Of a DNA stretch of 60,000 bases, positions 51,301-57,099 are shown piece after piece. Under the pieces are notes generated by a model that saw only the letters and a program-made list of their open reading frames with translations, was not told the DNA's origin and ran no database searches. The DNA is from Owenia fusiformis (lineage: Eukaryota; Annelida; Polychaeta; Sabellida; Oweniidae). Position numbers and translations under genes: made by a program. Location of the stretch: assembly GCA_903813345.2 (NCBI GenBank), contig CAIIXF020000005.1:13025375-13085374 (forward strand), written 5' to 3'. Positions within the stretch are counted from its first letter, which is position 1. Each line of letters starts with the position of its first letter.

Positions 51301-51725
51301 TTTGATGTGTTTTCTAAAACAATATAGATGAAAGTATAATATATATATATTTCAAATTATATTGTTACCATTCAAAAGATGACCATTAAATTGACGATAT
51401 GTTAAATTTTTAGATTTTTTATGACTGGTTTAAGAGAAACATCTGTTCAAAAAGTTCACCATATCGATACCACTCCTTTTGTTCAAAGGCATATTTCTCT
51501 AATAATAAACCACTTGAAAGTATAAGAAAAAGTTTTAATTGAATGATTTACCTCTACATCTGCTTGGCGTGAGAGAATAGCACTTTTCACTCTGTCTACT
51601 GTTGGATCGACACGACTGTCCACCATTCCTCGGTGGTGGATTATTACAAGTTCGTGTCCTTGACGAGTAACAGTCTTCGGTGCAATCTTGGCCATATTGG
51701 CCCCAATCTGACCATCCACCATTAA
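16507..51725 (-). CDS. Giant secreted/matrix-type protein: TSP1, EGF-like, tandem FN3-like units, jelly-roll domain (46 exons, 5' incomplete)
   Basis: I assembled this gene by hand from minus-strand exons with GT..AG borders. There are 46 coding exons totalling 9884 nt, and the codon phase carried by each exon matches the next at all 45 junctions. This would not happen by chance and makes the model strong although no transcript was used. The exon coordinates are given in the block entries below. Domain order: TSP1, Cys-rich module, EGF-like, unrecognised block, a long series of fibronectin III-like units linked by 'SDGVTIDxTPPxxGxVxDG', a galactose-binding-like domain, more FN3-like units, stop TGA at 16507-16509. 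No membrane segment precedes the stop, so a secreted protein is likely. The first exon here starts in phase 1, so a signal-peptide exon must lie upstream; I did not find it. I recognise no orthologue name. Introns are full of transposons. Confidence 0.85.
19172..19945 (-). CDS. Exon 40: end of an FN3-like unit, galactose-binding-like (DUF642/CBM-type) domain, start of the next unit
   Basis: 774 nt, phase 1 to phase 1. After KYYTKVQAMDAGG and SDGVTVDTTPPDIMHV the sequence changes character: NLLQNPSFEEDESKF, a Trp-containing HWKITPGTKVVVVN, ACLLLGGIFQNIATDIGSVY, AVQFSVSHPP, then HLYTFVAKNDTSTIGIETVG and LLVDAVRVELM. 'N-L-x-x-N-x-S-F-E', '(C/A)xxLL-G-x-I-x-Q' and 'xLxFxxxNDT-xxxxxExxG....lDdVrve' are the hallmark elements of galactose-binding-like beta-sandwich domains of the DUF642/CBM type. 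So a probable carbohydrate-binding module sits between FN3-like units. The exon ends by starting a new unit (WSSIHAHWQVLDYESHIDDVSWAIG). Confidence 0.85.
20050..25074 (-). CDS. Exons 31-39: FN3-like units with a Cys-rich insert
   Basis: Exons: 24871-25074, 24280-24417, 23941-24124, 23567-23720, 21782-21906, 21547-21677, 21095-21242, 20643-20837, 20050-20253. Phases chain 0-0-0-1-2-1-0-1-1-1. Exon 31 has HWLGFEDHHSGISHYLVTVG. Exon 33 carries a Cys cluster (CITHSCEGHCICAPQNQRC). Exon 34 joins exon 35 as PVR-YEYTAGLDGSD, using a weak donor (GTACTC), chosen because it alone keeps the frame. The exon 34-35 intron contains the 1.43 kb palindromic element. Later exons carry SDGITIDITPPMV, WTGVFSDEESGISHYLLGIG, SDGFVVDIEPPVPGIVLDG and WHGFYDRHSGIDHYTCCIG. 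Confidence 0.85.
22094..23526. mobile_element. 1.43 kb foldback transposon built of AAGCGTAACAAAGC-like repeats
   Basis: The ends are inverted copies of 'GGTACGTTCACACCAACGGC' (22098 onward; complement ending 23522), and TAA is found at both outer borders (22094-22096 and 23524-23526), which would fit a 3-bp PIF/Harbinger-like target duplication. The interior is a dense array of short near-palindromic words (aagcgtaacaaagc, gctttgttacgctt). The right end is itself duplicated: the block ending 'gcgccgttggtg' occurs at about 23213-23351 and again about 169 bp later. No transposase is present. It lies in the intron between exons 34 and 35 of the large gene and is much more GC-rich than its surroundings. 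Confidence 0.8.
24663..24842. mobile_element. Small foldback element in intron
   Basis: 'atactaagtggta' at about 24663 pairs with 'taccacttaatat' at about 24829-24841. The interior is full of mirrored 'cctaattttt' and 'aaaattagg' words. It ends about 30 bp from the splice donor of exon 31 (exon boundary 24871), so it is inserted at the very start of the intron without destroying the donor. Confidence 0.6.
25190..26052. mobile_element. Foldback element with a nested CAGGGTG-type insertion
   Basis: The outer arms pair 'agagagatttcgcacctagt' (about 25197) with 'cttatgtgcaaaatctctct' (about 26030-26049), followed inward by 'gaaagtacaacttat' and 'gtatac' words on both sides. Inside the left arm a second element, 25262-25482, has ends CAAGGTGTTTCATAA and TTATGAAACACCCTG and TA on both sides. 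So a short CAGGGTG-family element jumped into an older foldback. Confidence 0.7.
26390..26635. mobile_element. Foldback element carrying three GATATCGTGACGATATACTCCG-like units
   Basis: Outer arms: 'ttagtgtactaaatgtata' on the left and 'tatatacatttagtacaatc' on the right. In the middle, three direct copies of a 22-bp unit that is itself largely palindromic (core ATATCGTGACGATAT) lie at about 26443-26535, each ending in 'actccg'. Non-coding. Confidence 0.65.
26636..26772. mobile_element. Perfect-looking short foldback element beside exon 30
   Basis: Two arms of nearly 60 bp ('cctatgatttttttcagaat', 'tgatatctgcactcg' on the left; their complement on the right ending 'aaaatcatagga') enclose a loop of about 15 bp. 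It lies about 22 bp beyond the splice donor of exon 30 (26795-26920). In RNA it would form a strong hairpin. Confidence 0.75.
26795..31431 (-). CDS. Exons 19-30: tandem FN3-like units
   Basis: Exons: 30874-31431, 30227-30660, 29850-29961, 29638-29754, 29344-29482, 29044-29227, 28602-28878, 28315-28501, 27989-28197, 27564-27676, 27222-27341, 26795-26920. Phases chain 1-1-0-1-1-2-0-1-2-1-0-0-0. Typical segments: WFGVFADEESGIIHYTWSIG, HWEGFSDPHTELIEHLW, KKYYSTITVCNQAGLC, STDGVTIDSSPPIAGVVEDG, NGFTVDTTPPTV. Pairs such as VCNQAGLC and ACNKAQLC (exons 26 and 30) carry two extra cysteines next to the Asn-x-Ala motif, suggesting a local disulfide shared by a subset of units. Exon 20 has the linker SDGVKIDWTPPDPGIVDIH. 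Confidence 0.88.
31572..35394 (-). CDS. Exons 9-18: tandem FN3-like units
   Basis: Exons: 35091-35394, 34801-35010, 34437-34702, 34135-34249, 33748-33966, 33495-33648, 33084-33355, 32760-32960, 32492-32641, 31572-31698. Phases link 2-0-0-2-0-0-1-0-0-0-1 without conflict. Each unit has a first half (HWSQFFDRESGIMFYRYG, VNWTGFDVESEIFDFELG) and a second half with Y-x-T/C-V-x-A-x-N-x-A (GKYFCTVVAFNGAMEPSEPV, IYIIIKATNRARM) followed by the linker (SDGVTIDITPP, ITIDTSPP, LIIDVTAP). This half-and-half exon pattern fits FN3 folds split by an intron. The intron between 31698 and 32492 carries a 0.6 kb inverted-repeat element. Confidence 0.87.
31712..32321. mobile_element. 0.6 kb CAGGGTG-family inverted-repeat element in intron
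   Basis: The ends are 'CAGGGTGTCAAATAAGTCCC' (31712) and its complement ending CACCCTG at 32321, with TA on both outer sides. Inner pairs such as 'tctacagccaaaacc' against 'ggttttagctgta' lengthen the arms. It is non-autonomous and starts 13 bp from the acceptor of exon 18. Confidence 0.8.
35636..36525 (-). CDS. Exon 8: long FN3-like exon
   Basis: 890 nt, phase 0 to phase 2, acceptor 'gattatctag', donor GTAAGT. It opens with VGINISWDGWLDDHSGIREY, the 'W-G-F/W-x-D-x-x-SGI-x-x-Y' signature found at the start of most units in this protein. It continues through GTYSIVLTAVDNTGHAGSSG, a middle segment that includes the acidic run GYDDIDEGERTRS, and ends with FWVRAIDVMGTYVNDSVCVH and DSSPPVIEDIW, the Pro-Pro linker. 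It is the largest exon of the gene and covers more than one unit. The central part (about 130 residues) has no family I recognise. Confidence 0.88.
36959..44217 (-). CDS. Exons 4-7: unrecognised extracellular block
   Basis: Exons: 44094-44217 (phase 1 to 2), 43734-43876 (2 to 1), 39998-40124 (1 to 2), 36959-37163 (2 to 0). All have clear GT donors (GTAAGA, GTAAGT, GTATTG, GTAACG) and AG acceptors. They encode about 200 residues, including YPKCEATLVMVENDNK, INRIDVSWKTIFKIEINSLP, IAMTCEAGSRDSPSQDTVVC and LEFTASATNGGYLEFYNPEQ, with paired cysteines and N-glycosylation sequons (NDT, NST, NQT). I recognise no domain. The long introns between them hold the 45 kb foldback element boundary, a CAGGGTG half-element and a 2.3 kb inverted-repeat element with a LINE inside. 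Confidence 0.8.
38066..39395 (+). mobile_element. 5'-truncated LINE (non-LTR retrotransposon) with target duplication and poly(A)
   Basis: The insertion 38080-39381 is flanked by identical 14-bp copies of 'atatacccctccaa' (38066-38079 and 39382-39395). It ends in a long A tract (about 39340-39372). The body carries the C-terminal part of a reverse-transcriptase polyprotein in an open frame. There is no 5' end, endonuclease or RT catalytic core, so the copy was truncated on insertion and cannot move by itself. The open frame and clean target duplication suggest a fairly recent event. Confidence 0.9.
38081..39231 (+). pseudogene. LINE ORF2 C-terminal fragment with zf-RVT motif
   Basis: The open frame that ends at 39231 begins formally at 37975, but its first 35 codons come from the host element; the LINE-derived part starts near 38081 (LKIQSLQCGWISRLL). 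It includes a FFYNILRNLKFE region, the 'QxHWNxxF' region and, at residue about 300 of the formal frame, CLICNQLHNIKHMIFECHKV, a C-x2-C-x7-H-x4-C zinc motif followed by PLW, typical of the zf-RVT end of L1-like and related LINE reverse transcriptases. It is a remnant, not a host gene. Confidence 0.88.
41840..42150. mobile_element. Short inverted-repeat element with CAGGGGCGTAGCC ends
   Basis: 'CAGGGGCGTAGCC' at about 41843 and 'GGCTACGCCTATG' at about 42129-42141 are inverted. 'gatat' lies just outside both ends, so a 5-bp or longer target duplication is likely. The subterminal parts are G-rich on the left and C-rich on the right, giving strong pairing. hAT-like by its end sequence, inferred only. 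Confidence 0.6.
42165..42440 (+). repeat. Degenerate (AAGC/AACC)n microsatellite
   Basis: About 270 bp made of words such as 'aaccaaccaagcaagc' and 'aagcaaacaacc', imperfect throughout, with interruptions by 'taattaa'. It has no coding or regulatory signal that I can see. Confidence 0.75.
44611..44800 (+). mobile_element. Half copy of the 3.16-4.70 kb CAGGGTG element
   Basis: 'CAGGGTGGGCCAAAAAACC' at 44613 is followed by the same 'gataaatattcattt', 'aatttgcaacaaaatgatat' and 'atgggggtc' order as the left arm of the 3.16 kb element. No right arm follows, so this is a truncated copy with one terminus. Confidence 0.75.
45125..45226 (-). CDS. Exon 3: EGF-like domain
   Basis: 102 nt, phase 1 to phase 1, acceptor 'gcatttcaag', donor GTGAGT. 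It encodes CSWRRRWCYPGKCQPGPSC followed by TCSTGFSGYNCNN: six cysteines in the order C-x6-C-x4-C-x5-C-x1-C-x8-C, with the Gly-Phe-x-Gly signature of EGF domains. No calcium-binding consensus is present. The codon frame used here is hidden behind a different open frame on the same strand, so an ORF-only view would miss this exon. Confidence 0.9.
47187..47820 (+). mobile_element. Solo LTR of a Ty3/gypsy-like retrotransposon
   Basis: 626 bp from TGTTATGATTCGG (47191) to GAAATGTAACA (47816), with TG..CA ends and AATG on both sides (47187-47190 and 47817-47820), a 4-bp target duplication. Inside, 'ggtatataaagaag' at about 47558 is a TATA box and AATAAA at about 47708 is a polyadenylation signal, in the U3-R-U5 order expected of an LTR. 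No internal coding region remains, so recombination between two LTRs probably removed it. The flanks are the core of the 45.4-48.6 kb foldback element, so the LTR is younger than that element. Confidence 0.82.
48165..48236. repeat. 72-bp hairpin
   Basis: 'ttttttgtccagcttggggg' then 'agcagtttt' (48165-48193) pairs with its complement (about 48207-48236) across a 13-base loop. The word 'aagctggacattttttt' occurs again just outside the right end of the foldback element at about 48575. It looks like a fused pair of element ends. Confidence 0.7.
49125..49465. mobile_element. Double foldback element
   Basis: Outer arms: 'tgacctaccgagtgtttgaa' at about 49128 and its near-complement ending at about 49460, continuing through 'atcaaggatt' and 'gtctcatactgcaccgtttt' with few mismatches for about 70 bp. 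A second hairpin lies inside: 'gcggcattttggtcttcagctg' is mirrored by 'cagctggggaccaaaacgctgc'. It lies about 50 bp from the donor of exon 2. Non-coding. Confidence 0.7.
49513..49653 (-). CDS. Exon 2: Cys-rich module
   Basis: 141 nt, phase 1 to phase 1, acceptor 'ttctattccag', donor GTAAGT. It encodes about 46 residues with cysteines spaced C-x5-C-x5-C-x3-C-x2-C-x20-C (DNCNITMCANVRDKC, SAACDKC, GRACV). It lies between a TSP1 and an EGF-like exon and has the same phase, so it is an extracellular disulfide module. I cannot assign it to a named family; a diverged EGF-like or a GCC2/GCC3-like fold are possibilities. Confidence 0.8.
50777..51474. mobile_element. 0.7 kb foldback element in the intron after the TSP1 exon
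   Basis: 'ggtatcgatatgatgaac' at about 50778 and 'gttcaccatatcgatacc' ending about 51473 are inverted, followed inward by 'gtttttctcttaaacca' against 'tggtttaagagaaac'. The interior holds further mirrored AT-rich words. It ends about 80 bp from exon 1. Confidence 0.65.
51552..51725 (-). CDS. Exon 1 of the visible model: thrombospondin type 1 repeat
   Basis: 174 nt, phase 1 to phase 1. The acceptor is 'tgttgtttag' and the donor 'GTAAATC'. It encodes GGWSDWGQYGQDCTEDC, then RTRTCNNPPPRNGGQSC and a final C-x7-C pair, the classic TSP1 pattern WSxW...C...C...RTRxC...C...C...C with six cysteines. TSP1 repeats bind glycosaminoglycans and other matrix ligands and are extracellular, often C-mannosylated on the Trp residues. 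The symmetric phase-1 exon is typical of a shuffled module. Confidence 0.92.
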
Positions 51726-52004
51726 CTAAACAACAAAACATGTATTGAATTGATGGGGTAATACTTTCTGTGTAACGTGACACGGTCAAAAATTGCGCTA
51801 AATGTCGCCAGCACTAATAAATTAAATGAAAATACTTCAGAAAGCAACATTCATGAGACATTACAAATGTCCCATATGTTCGACTTTCCTATTGTTTGAC
51901 CAGTGAGCAAGCATGAAAATGTTTGACATTTTACACGATTAAAAATATATAAAAATTGTCCAATTTCTTTTATTTTGATACATTTTTAATTCTAATGCGG
52001 GTAC

Positions 52005-52545
52005 ACGATGTGTAGCTCAGCGGTAGCGCATGCACCTCTTACGCAATAAGTCCCGGATTCGATCCCGGGTTCAGGCAAGACTAAATTTGCTTGTTACCTA
52101 ATCACGGATTGCCATTCCCTTAGCAGCTCCCAAAGGCCTTAAAATGAAAATAGCTTTGAAATTGACCTTTGACCTCAAGATCACCTTGACCCATGAACCT
52201 TGAACTTAAGTCACCTAATCATGGATTGCCAAGGGCATAGCCCCTAGTACCTAAAACACCAAATACTTATCTACTGACCTTGGATTATAGTACCCTTGAT
52301 CCATAAAGCTGACCTTGACCTCAGCTCACCTATCCATGGGTTGTCAAGGGTCAAAACACCACCCAAGAGTCTTAAAAAGCCAAACACCTAGATATTGAGC
52401 TTTGACTTGGAATGACCATGACCTCTGTAGAATGCCTATAGACCCATTTAGTATGGTGACCAAGTATAATGATCTAAGGTCAAACTGTCTATGAGATGTC
52501 CTGATGGAGAGACAGACAAACAGCAGTGCTTTATAATAAGAAGAT
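52005..52545 (+). mobile_element. tRNA-derived SINE (tRNA-Lys-like head)
   Basis: The head at about 52010-52080 has an A box (TAGCTCAGCGGTAGCGC) and a B box (GGATTCGATCCC) inside a good T-arm stem (cccgg/ccggg). The anticodon loop reads CTCTTAC, giving CTT as in tRNA-Lys. The acceptor ends do not pair well, so it is a SINE head rather than a functional tRNA. The roughly 460-bp body repeats 'gaccttgacc' and 'cacctaatcatggattgcc' phrases (three imperfect units) and ends near 'agacagacaaacagcagtgc'. Confidence 0.72.
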
Positions 52546-52602
52546 AATCCTTCTCAACAAATGTGTTTTACGGTGCATTATACTTAAAACGATGGGTGCA
52601 CA

Positions 52603-53348
52603 TACAGTAAAACCTGTATACTGTATCTGAACTCCTAACTTATTTGAACACCTTCTAATCCAGACACTCATTACGGTCCCACTTTTCCTCCCAATGTCTC
52701 CTATGTTAAAAACTGGGTGAACCTCCAAGTTTGAACATTAAACACTCATATTCAAAAAATTAAAATGTTTCTCTTAAAATTGTTCAAAAATCTTAAATTC
52801 AACGAACATATAGGCCCACTGAGCATTTATTTTGCACAGGGCCTTTATTAGAAAGAACTCAAAATAAATGCCATTGGCTTTTATTAAGACTAAAAGGGAA
52901 ACTAAAAACATTTTTCCAAGGGGACAGGCATTTATTAAGAGGGAAAATAGCTTTCCCAAGCCAGTGGGTGTTAATATAATTCGAGGCATATTATCAATCG
53001 AAAAGTTGACACATGGCTTTCATATACTCATGCAATAGTATCTATCATCTCTGATTGCACACTTCTGTTTTTCCGGGATGTTTCCTCTTTCCAAGAAAGG
53101 CCCATGGGCCTATTCGGGAGAAACATTGGTAGGCCTTTCAAGCATTCGATTTGGATTTTGGAATGTCATAAAGCTATGCGGTCAAAAGTAATTTTAATAC
53201 TTTTTAGTGAAATGAAAATGCATTTATATTTTTAAAATGCAGAATCTTGCGGATGCAAAAACCTCGAACTCCGATCACCTCCAAATCTGAATGTTTTTTT
53301 ATTTTTAACTGGTCGTGGTGGCATTTGGATTAGACAGATATTACTGTA
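52603..53348. mobile_element. pogo/Tigger-like short inverted-repeat element
   Basis: The left end CAGTAAAACCTGTATACTG (52605) and the right end 'ctaatcc' and 'attactg' (to 53346) correspond to the CAGTAAAACCTGTCTAATCC type of terminus known for pogo/Tigger elements, and TA flanks both ends. About 740 bp, no transposase. The right terminus is partly duplicated just outside (53355-53376). Inner words such as 'ttcttaataaaagccaatggc' appear in both orientations. Confidence 0.65.
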
Positions 53349-53384
53349 TAAGTATTAGACAGACATTACTGTATAAGTATAATT

Positions 53385-53895
53385 CTGTAGATTGGGTTAA
53401 TTTGGCGCTACTTAATTTGGCGATTTTGCCATTTTTGGCATATTGGCGGCTATTTAATTTGGCGGATATGCAAAAAATAAAAATTTAAAATTAACTTACG
53501 CGCTGTTTGCGAATTACCATGTAAATGGGCATGTTTGGCTATGTTCATTTTTTCTTTTGAGGACCATTGGCGATATTCACCACGTTTGTACATTTTTGTG
53601 AGATCATCCTCATTTTGCACCTCGAACGATGCTGCTACTATACCGCGCTTTTCCTTTCTAGTTTTTCCCTGAGTATTAATGAGTGACTGACCAGTTCTGA
53701 GCCAATTTATGAGAGACATTTTTTTATATTTTTGGAAAAAACTAAACCGGAGGTGACCTAAATACACGAGACGAAATACCCTAGATAATTCCCGGGGATT
53801 CATTCTAAATTTTGGCGAAGATTTATATTGGCGAATTTTTCAATTTCGCAAAATTCGCCAAATTAAAGCGGGCGCCAAATTAACCCAATCTACAG
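53385..53895. mobile_element. 0.5 kb inverted-repeat element with a captured coding exon
   Basis: A perfect 24-bp terminal inverted repeat begins CTGTAGATTGGGTTAATTTG at 53385 and is mirrored at 53872-53895. The subterminal sequence repeats 'ttggcg(a/g)' words on one side and 'cgccaaatt' on the other. I see no clear target duplication. The interior contains a minus-strand coding segment with a splice donor, described separately. Confidence 0.8.
53510..53721 (-). pseudogene. Transposase-like N-terminal exon (helix-turn-helix) inside the short element
   Basis: On the minus strand an ATG at 53721 opens MSLINWLRTGQSLINTQG, followed by a charged stretch and YRQWSSKEKMNIAKHAHLHG and NSQTAR, then a strong donor GTAAGT at about 53508. 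The motif 'W-S-x-x-E-K-x-x-I-A-K-x-A-x-x-x-G-N-x-x-T-A' resembles the DNA-binding helix-turn-helix start of transposase-like proteins common in marine invertebrate genomes; I name no specific family. There is no second exon inside the 511-bp element, so only a first exon was retained, either from the parent transposon or by capture. Confidence 0.5.
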
Positions 53896-54540
53896 TAGTA
53901 TTACTGGAATTCCAAAAAATCATAACGCCTACAATGCTAGTAATATTAAGTGAAAATGCATTCATATTTTTTCAAAATCAAGAATCTTTCGGATGCAAAA
54001 ACCTCAAAATCAGAACATGTTTAAATCTGAATGTTTTTAATAGTATAGTTTCCATATAGCTTTTGAAATCTCGCTAAATCTCGTTTTTCGTGAGATTTTA
54101 AGAGACTTGCATATTAGACCTCTAATGACTTACATTACCTTCTTTTAAATGGTATATTTGAATTCAGTGGAATGTTTTCTCCTAAAATAGCTTTGATTTA
54201 CACAGTTATGTAATTTGAATAATTTTCTATGACAATTTAAAAAAAGTTGGGCCAAATGTCCATAGATGCAATGCTAAGTATAATAGACATTAATAGTATT
54301 ACTGGAATTCAAAAAAATCATAAGGCAACAATCTTGTCAACTTCAGGTCAAATTCCAATGCTCCCTTGGCCAATCAAATCAGTTCATTGCATTTGTTTCA
54401 TCAATGCTCTCAATATCATAATTATTCCACATGCAAATACTGTACTACCGGTTAATTTGCGAGTTTAAATTTCATGAATTTTGAGAAATACCGATTTCGA
54501 GGCCATTAAATTTTGCGGATATCAAAGGTTTAGCTTCCAT

Positions 54541-55054
54541 TACTGTAAAACGGGTAATTTTGACACAGGGAAATTTTAGCGATTTTTCAATTTTAGGGGG
54601 TTTTAGCTTGGGAAATTTTAGCGAAATGAAGATTAATCTTTAAAAAATCAAATTAGCGAAATGCATTAGAAATTTTATCATTTATGGCAGAAGCATGAAT
54701 AACGGACATGACAGAGGAATTATCAAAATGTAAGACTTCTAACGCACATGGTATTGGTCCAAACTACTGTAATCTCATCTGACTAATCACAAAATCACGG
54801 TAGCATTTAAAATATTGAAAGAAACATACGATTTAAAAATATTTACCTTTTTCAAATTACAAACCGGAAGTCGAGCACTGAACGAAAAGCTCCTTAAATA
54901 CTAGTATTCATGTAGTTTCTGGGGAATTTGCGAATTTTAGCGCCCGGTTTATTTTAACCCGGTTTATTTTAGCAATTGGATTTTTAGGGAAACTATAGCG
55001 ATCGCTAACAATAGCTAATAATTACCCCTCGCTAACAATACCCGTTTTACAGTA
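54541..55054. mobile_element. 0.5 kb inverted-repeat element, CTGTAAAACGGGTA ends
   Basis: The left end CTGTAAAACGGGTAATTTT at 54543 and the right end 'aatacccgttttacag' at 55052 are inverted, with TA outside both (54541-54542, 55053-55054). Subterminal parts are full of 'ttttagcga' on the left and 'gctaacaat' or 'tagcgatcgcta' on the right. It resembles the neighbouring 53.4 kb element in style. A further end-like fragment ('tactgtactaccggttaatt') lies at about 54439. Confidence 0.75.
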
Positions 55055-55475
55055 TTCTCTGAATCCTCAAGATTAATTTACCTTATCTACAGTAATTACA
55101 CCTACCCAATATCATATACTTTGGATAAGATTTACAATCTCTAGATCTTAGTCAATGGCATGTTGCACCTCAGCCTTTAATTGGCGATATTCGCGACTAT
55201 TAATTTTCACACAATCGCGAAAAGCACGAAACTATATTGCACGCGAAAAATATCGGGAGTACAGTACATTGAAACCATACACTCATATATTTCATAAGAA
55301 TTCGCAATCAAGCCTAACAAATCTATTGGCAAAATATTAGAAGGCCAGCAAATGTACACATGCTAAAGTGATGAAACTTTCTCATCTTAAAGAACATTGA
55401 ATGAATTTTAATTTTGCCTATACTGAGATGTGTTAAACTCTATTTGGGTTAGATTTATTGCTACACCCTGTACTT

Positions 55476-56272
55476 ACAGCCTTAACATGCCCCCTATCGG
55501 CTATCATCCGCTTCAAAATCATAACAGGTTCTAAACTACTGAAATCAAGTGCTTACTTTAAATTTCCTTTATATCTTCTGTTTAAGAAAAGCTGTTAGCT
55601 ATCAGCTGTATTTTTGTCAATCAAGATTTCTCTTCATCTGTGAATTACCCAGCGAGAAACCAAAATGGCAATTTTGATGGAAAGACACAAAGTACCAGTC
55701 AAAATCTCTGAAGATTTCCGAGCAAACAATGGCAGCTCTCCCAGTTAGGTTTTAGACTGTCTTCTCATATTTTGTCAATTTTATTCAATTTCAAGTATTG
55801 TTTAGAGTTGTGCGTTCAACATATTCGGGAAGTCAATAGCTATAATAAATCTGCAGATTTTGCTCGCATTTATGTAAGCTTTTCTCTTTTGACGGGTGTG
55901 TCTTTGCTTGAAATCATTACAGGTGTAACTGATCTACTGAAATCAACTTCAAGTGCTTACTATATCTCCTAATGTGTCCTACATCAGTGCTTTTTGTTGA
56001 GAAAATATGTAAGTTATTAGCCGCTTCTTTGCCAGATCAGGATTTAAATTATCTTTATCTGTCATGTACCTAGCAAGATTCAGAGATTTTGACTTGTACG
56101 TCATGTCTTTCCGTCAAAACTTCCATTTTTGGTTTTTTTGTAAAGTGTATCTACTCAATGTATAATGAGAATTTGCTGTTCGGCAAAGAAACACCTTTTA
56201 ATTTTTTACGATTTTCGCAAGGAGGACACTAACACAATTTTGAAGCGGTTGATAGGGGGCTCTAAAGGCTGT
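55476..56272. mobile_element. 0.8 kb foldback element
   Basis: 'acagccttaacatgccccct' and 'ccgcttcaaaa' at 55476-55518 are inverted at the right end ('ttttgaagcggttgataggg', 'ctctaaaggctgt' to 56272). Inside, 'atggcaattttgatggaaag' and 'gtcaaaatctctga' (about 55662-55715) are mirrored at about 56085-56130. Small open frames within it have no domains. Confidence 0.7.
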
Positions 56273-56279
56273 TCTAACA

Positions 56280-56395
56280 GATCAGTCACAGCCTCTGAAA
56301 GAGCTAGATCTAAGGCTCTAGCTTTAGGCTAGTCTAAGTCCTATAGATCTAGTCTAGGCCTATAGAGTCATAGCCCAGGCATAGGCCTGTAAAAA
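56280..56395. repeat. Cryptically simple CTAG/AGGC-rich segment
   Basis: About 115 bp is composed of words such as 'agatctaaggctctagct', 'aggctagtctaagtcc' and 'ggcctatagagtcatag', with several AGATCT and CTAG palindromes. The function is unknown. It lies just outside the right end of a foldback element. Confidence 0.5.
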
Positions 56396-56436
56396 TGTAA
56401 AGAAATAAAGCTTTAATATAGAAATAATGTACTTAC

Positions 56437-56510
56437 CAACATGTTTCTCGGATATATAAGTTGTTCTTATTTTATCTTCGCCGAAGATCGATGTTTATTT
56501 ATATATAACA
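56437..56510 (-). promoter_or_regulatory. Candidate TATA box and first (5'UTR) exon donor on the minus strand
   Basis: On the minus strand 'ttatatataaata' (about 56496-56508) is followed about 60-70 bases later by 'aaacatgttg' and a strong donor GTAAGTAC (GT at 56435-56436). This could be the promoter and first exon of the large gene, whose TSP1 exon lies 4.7 kb downstream and needs at least one more upstream exon. It is weak evidence: TATA-like strings are common in this AT-rich DNA, and the two codons ATG TTG before the donor would leave phase 0, while the TSP1 exon needs phase 1. Confidence 0.2.
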
Positions 56511-57099
56511 ATCGAATAATCGACACAATTCAAACTCATCACTACGACAGCATACATTTAATTCAACACGCACTTAAGACGGACCCCTTGGACCAAGCCT
56601 AGCTAAATCTATCACTGAAGTTTTTCGTAATACAGTTTCTGATCGAATTTTTTGTCAAATCAAAAAAATAAATTACTCGGCAACAGGTAATTAAGATGAA
56701 TACTGGCGAGAGGTGTACACTGACAAAGAATGGTTGAAATAACTCCATAACTCCATAAACTTTCAAGGTGTAGGAAAAAACGATGAAAATCTCCCCTAAA
56801 AAGGACCCCTTCGAAAATGGCATTCTCCATTTAAGGGCAAAAAGGCAGAGTTATAAGCGGACTGTCACTTTCCTTAAATGTCAAAGAGGCGGAGTTTAAA
56901 CGAGTCAACGATAAGCAATGCAGTGATTGACGCGACTGAATCTCGCTTAAACTCCGCCCCCGGCTTTTGCTCGGTCATATCCGGGCATCTCGGCTTCGAA
57001 CCCAATCAGAAGTTTCAATTTTGACTGACGCCGCATACATTATCTCAAGTCTCGCCCAATATTTTTATGTATACGTTAAAAATTAGAAATAACCAATAC

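Noticed and set aside
52010-52082. Functional tRNA-Lys gene
   Set aside because: A and B boxes and the T-arm are good, but the acceptor stem does not pair and a SINE body follows directly without a terminator.
52774-52989. Hydrophobic minus-strand frame as missing N-terminal exon
   Set aside because: It lies inside the pogo-like element and reads through its inverted words.
56599-56823. Signal-peptide exon of the large minus-strand gene
   Set aside because: It has a hydrophobic stretch, but no donor in the phase required by the TSP1 exon, and the frame continues to a stop.
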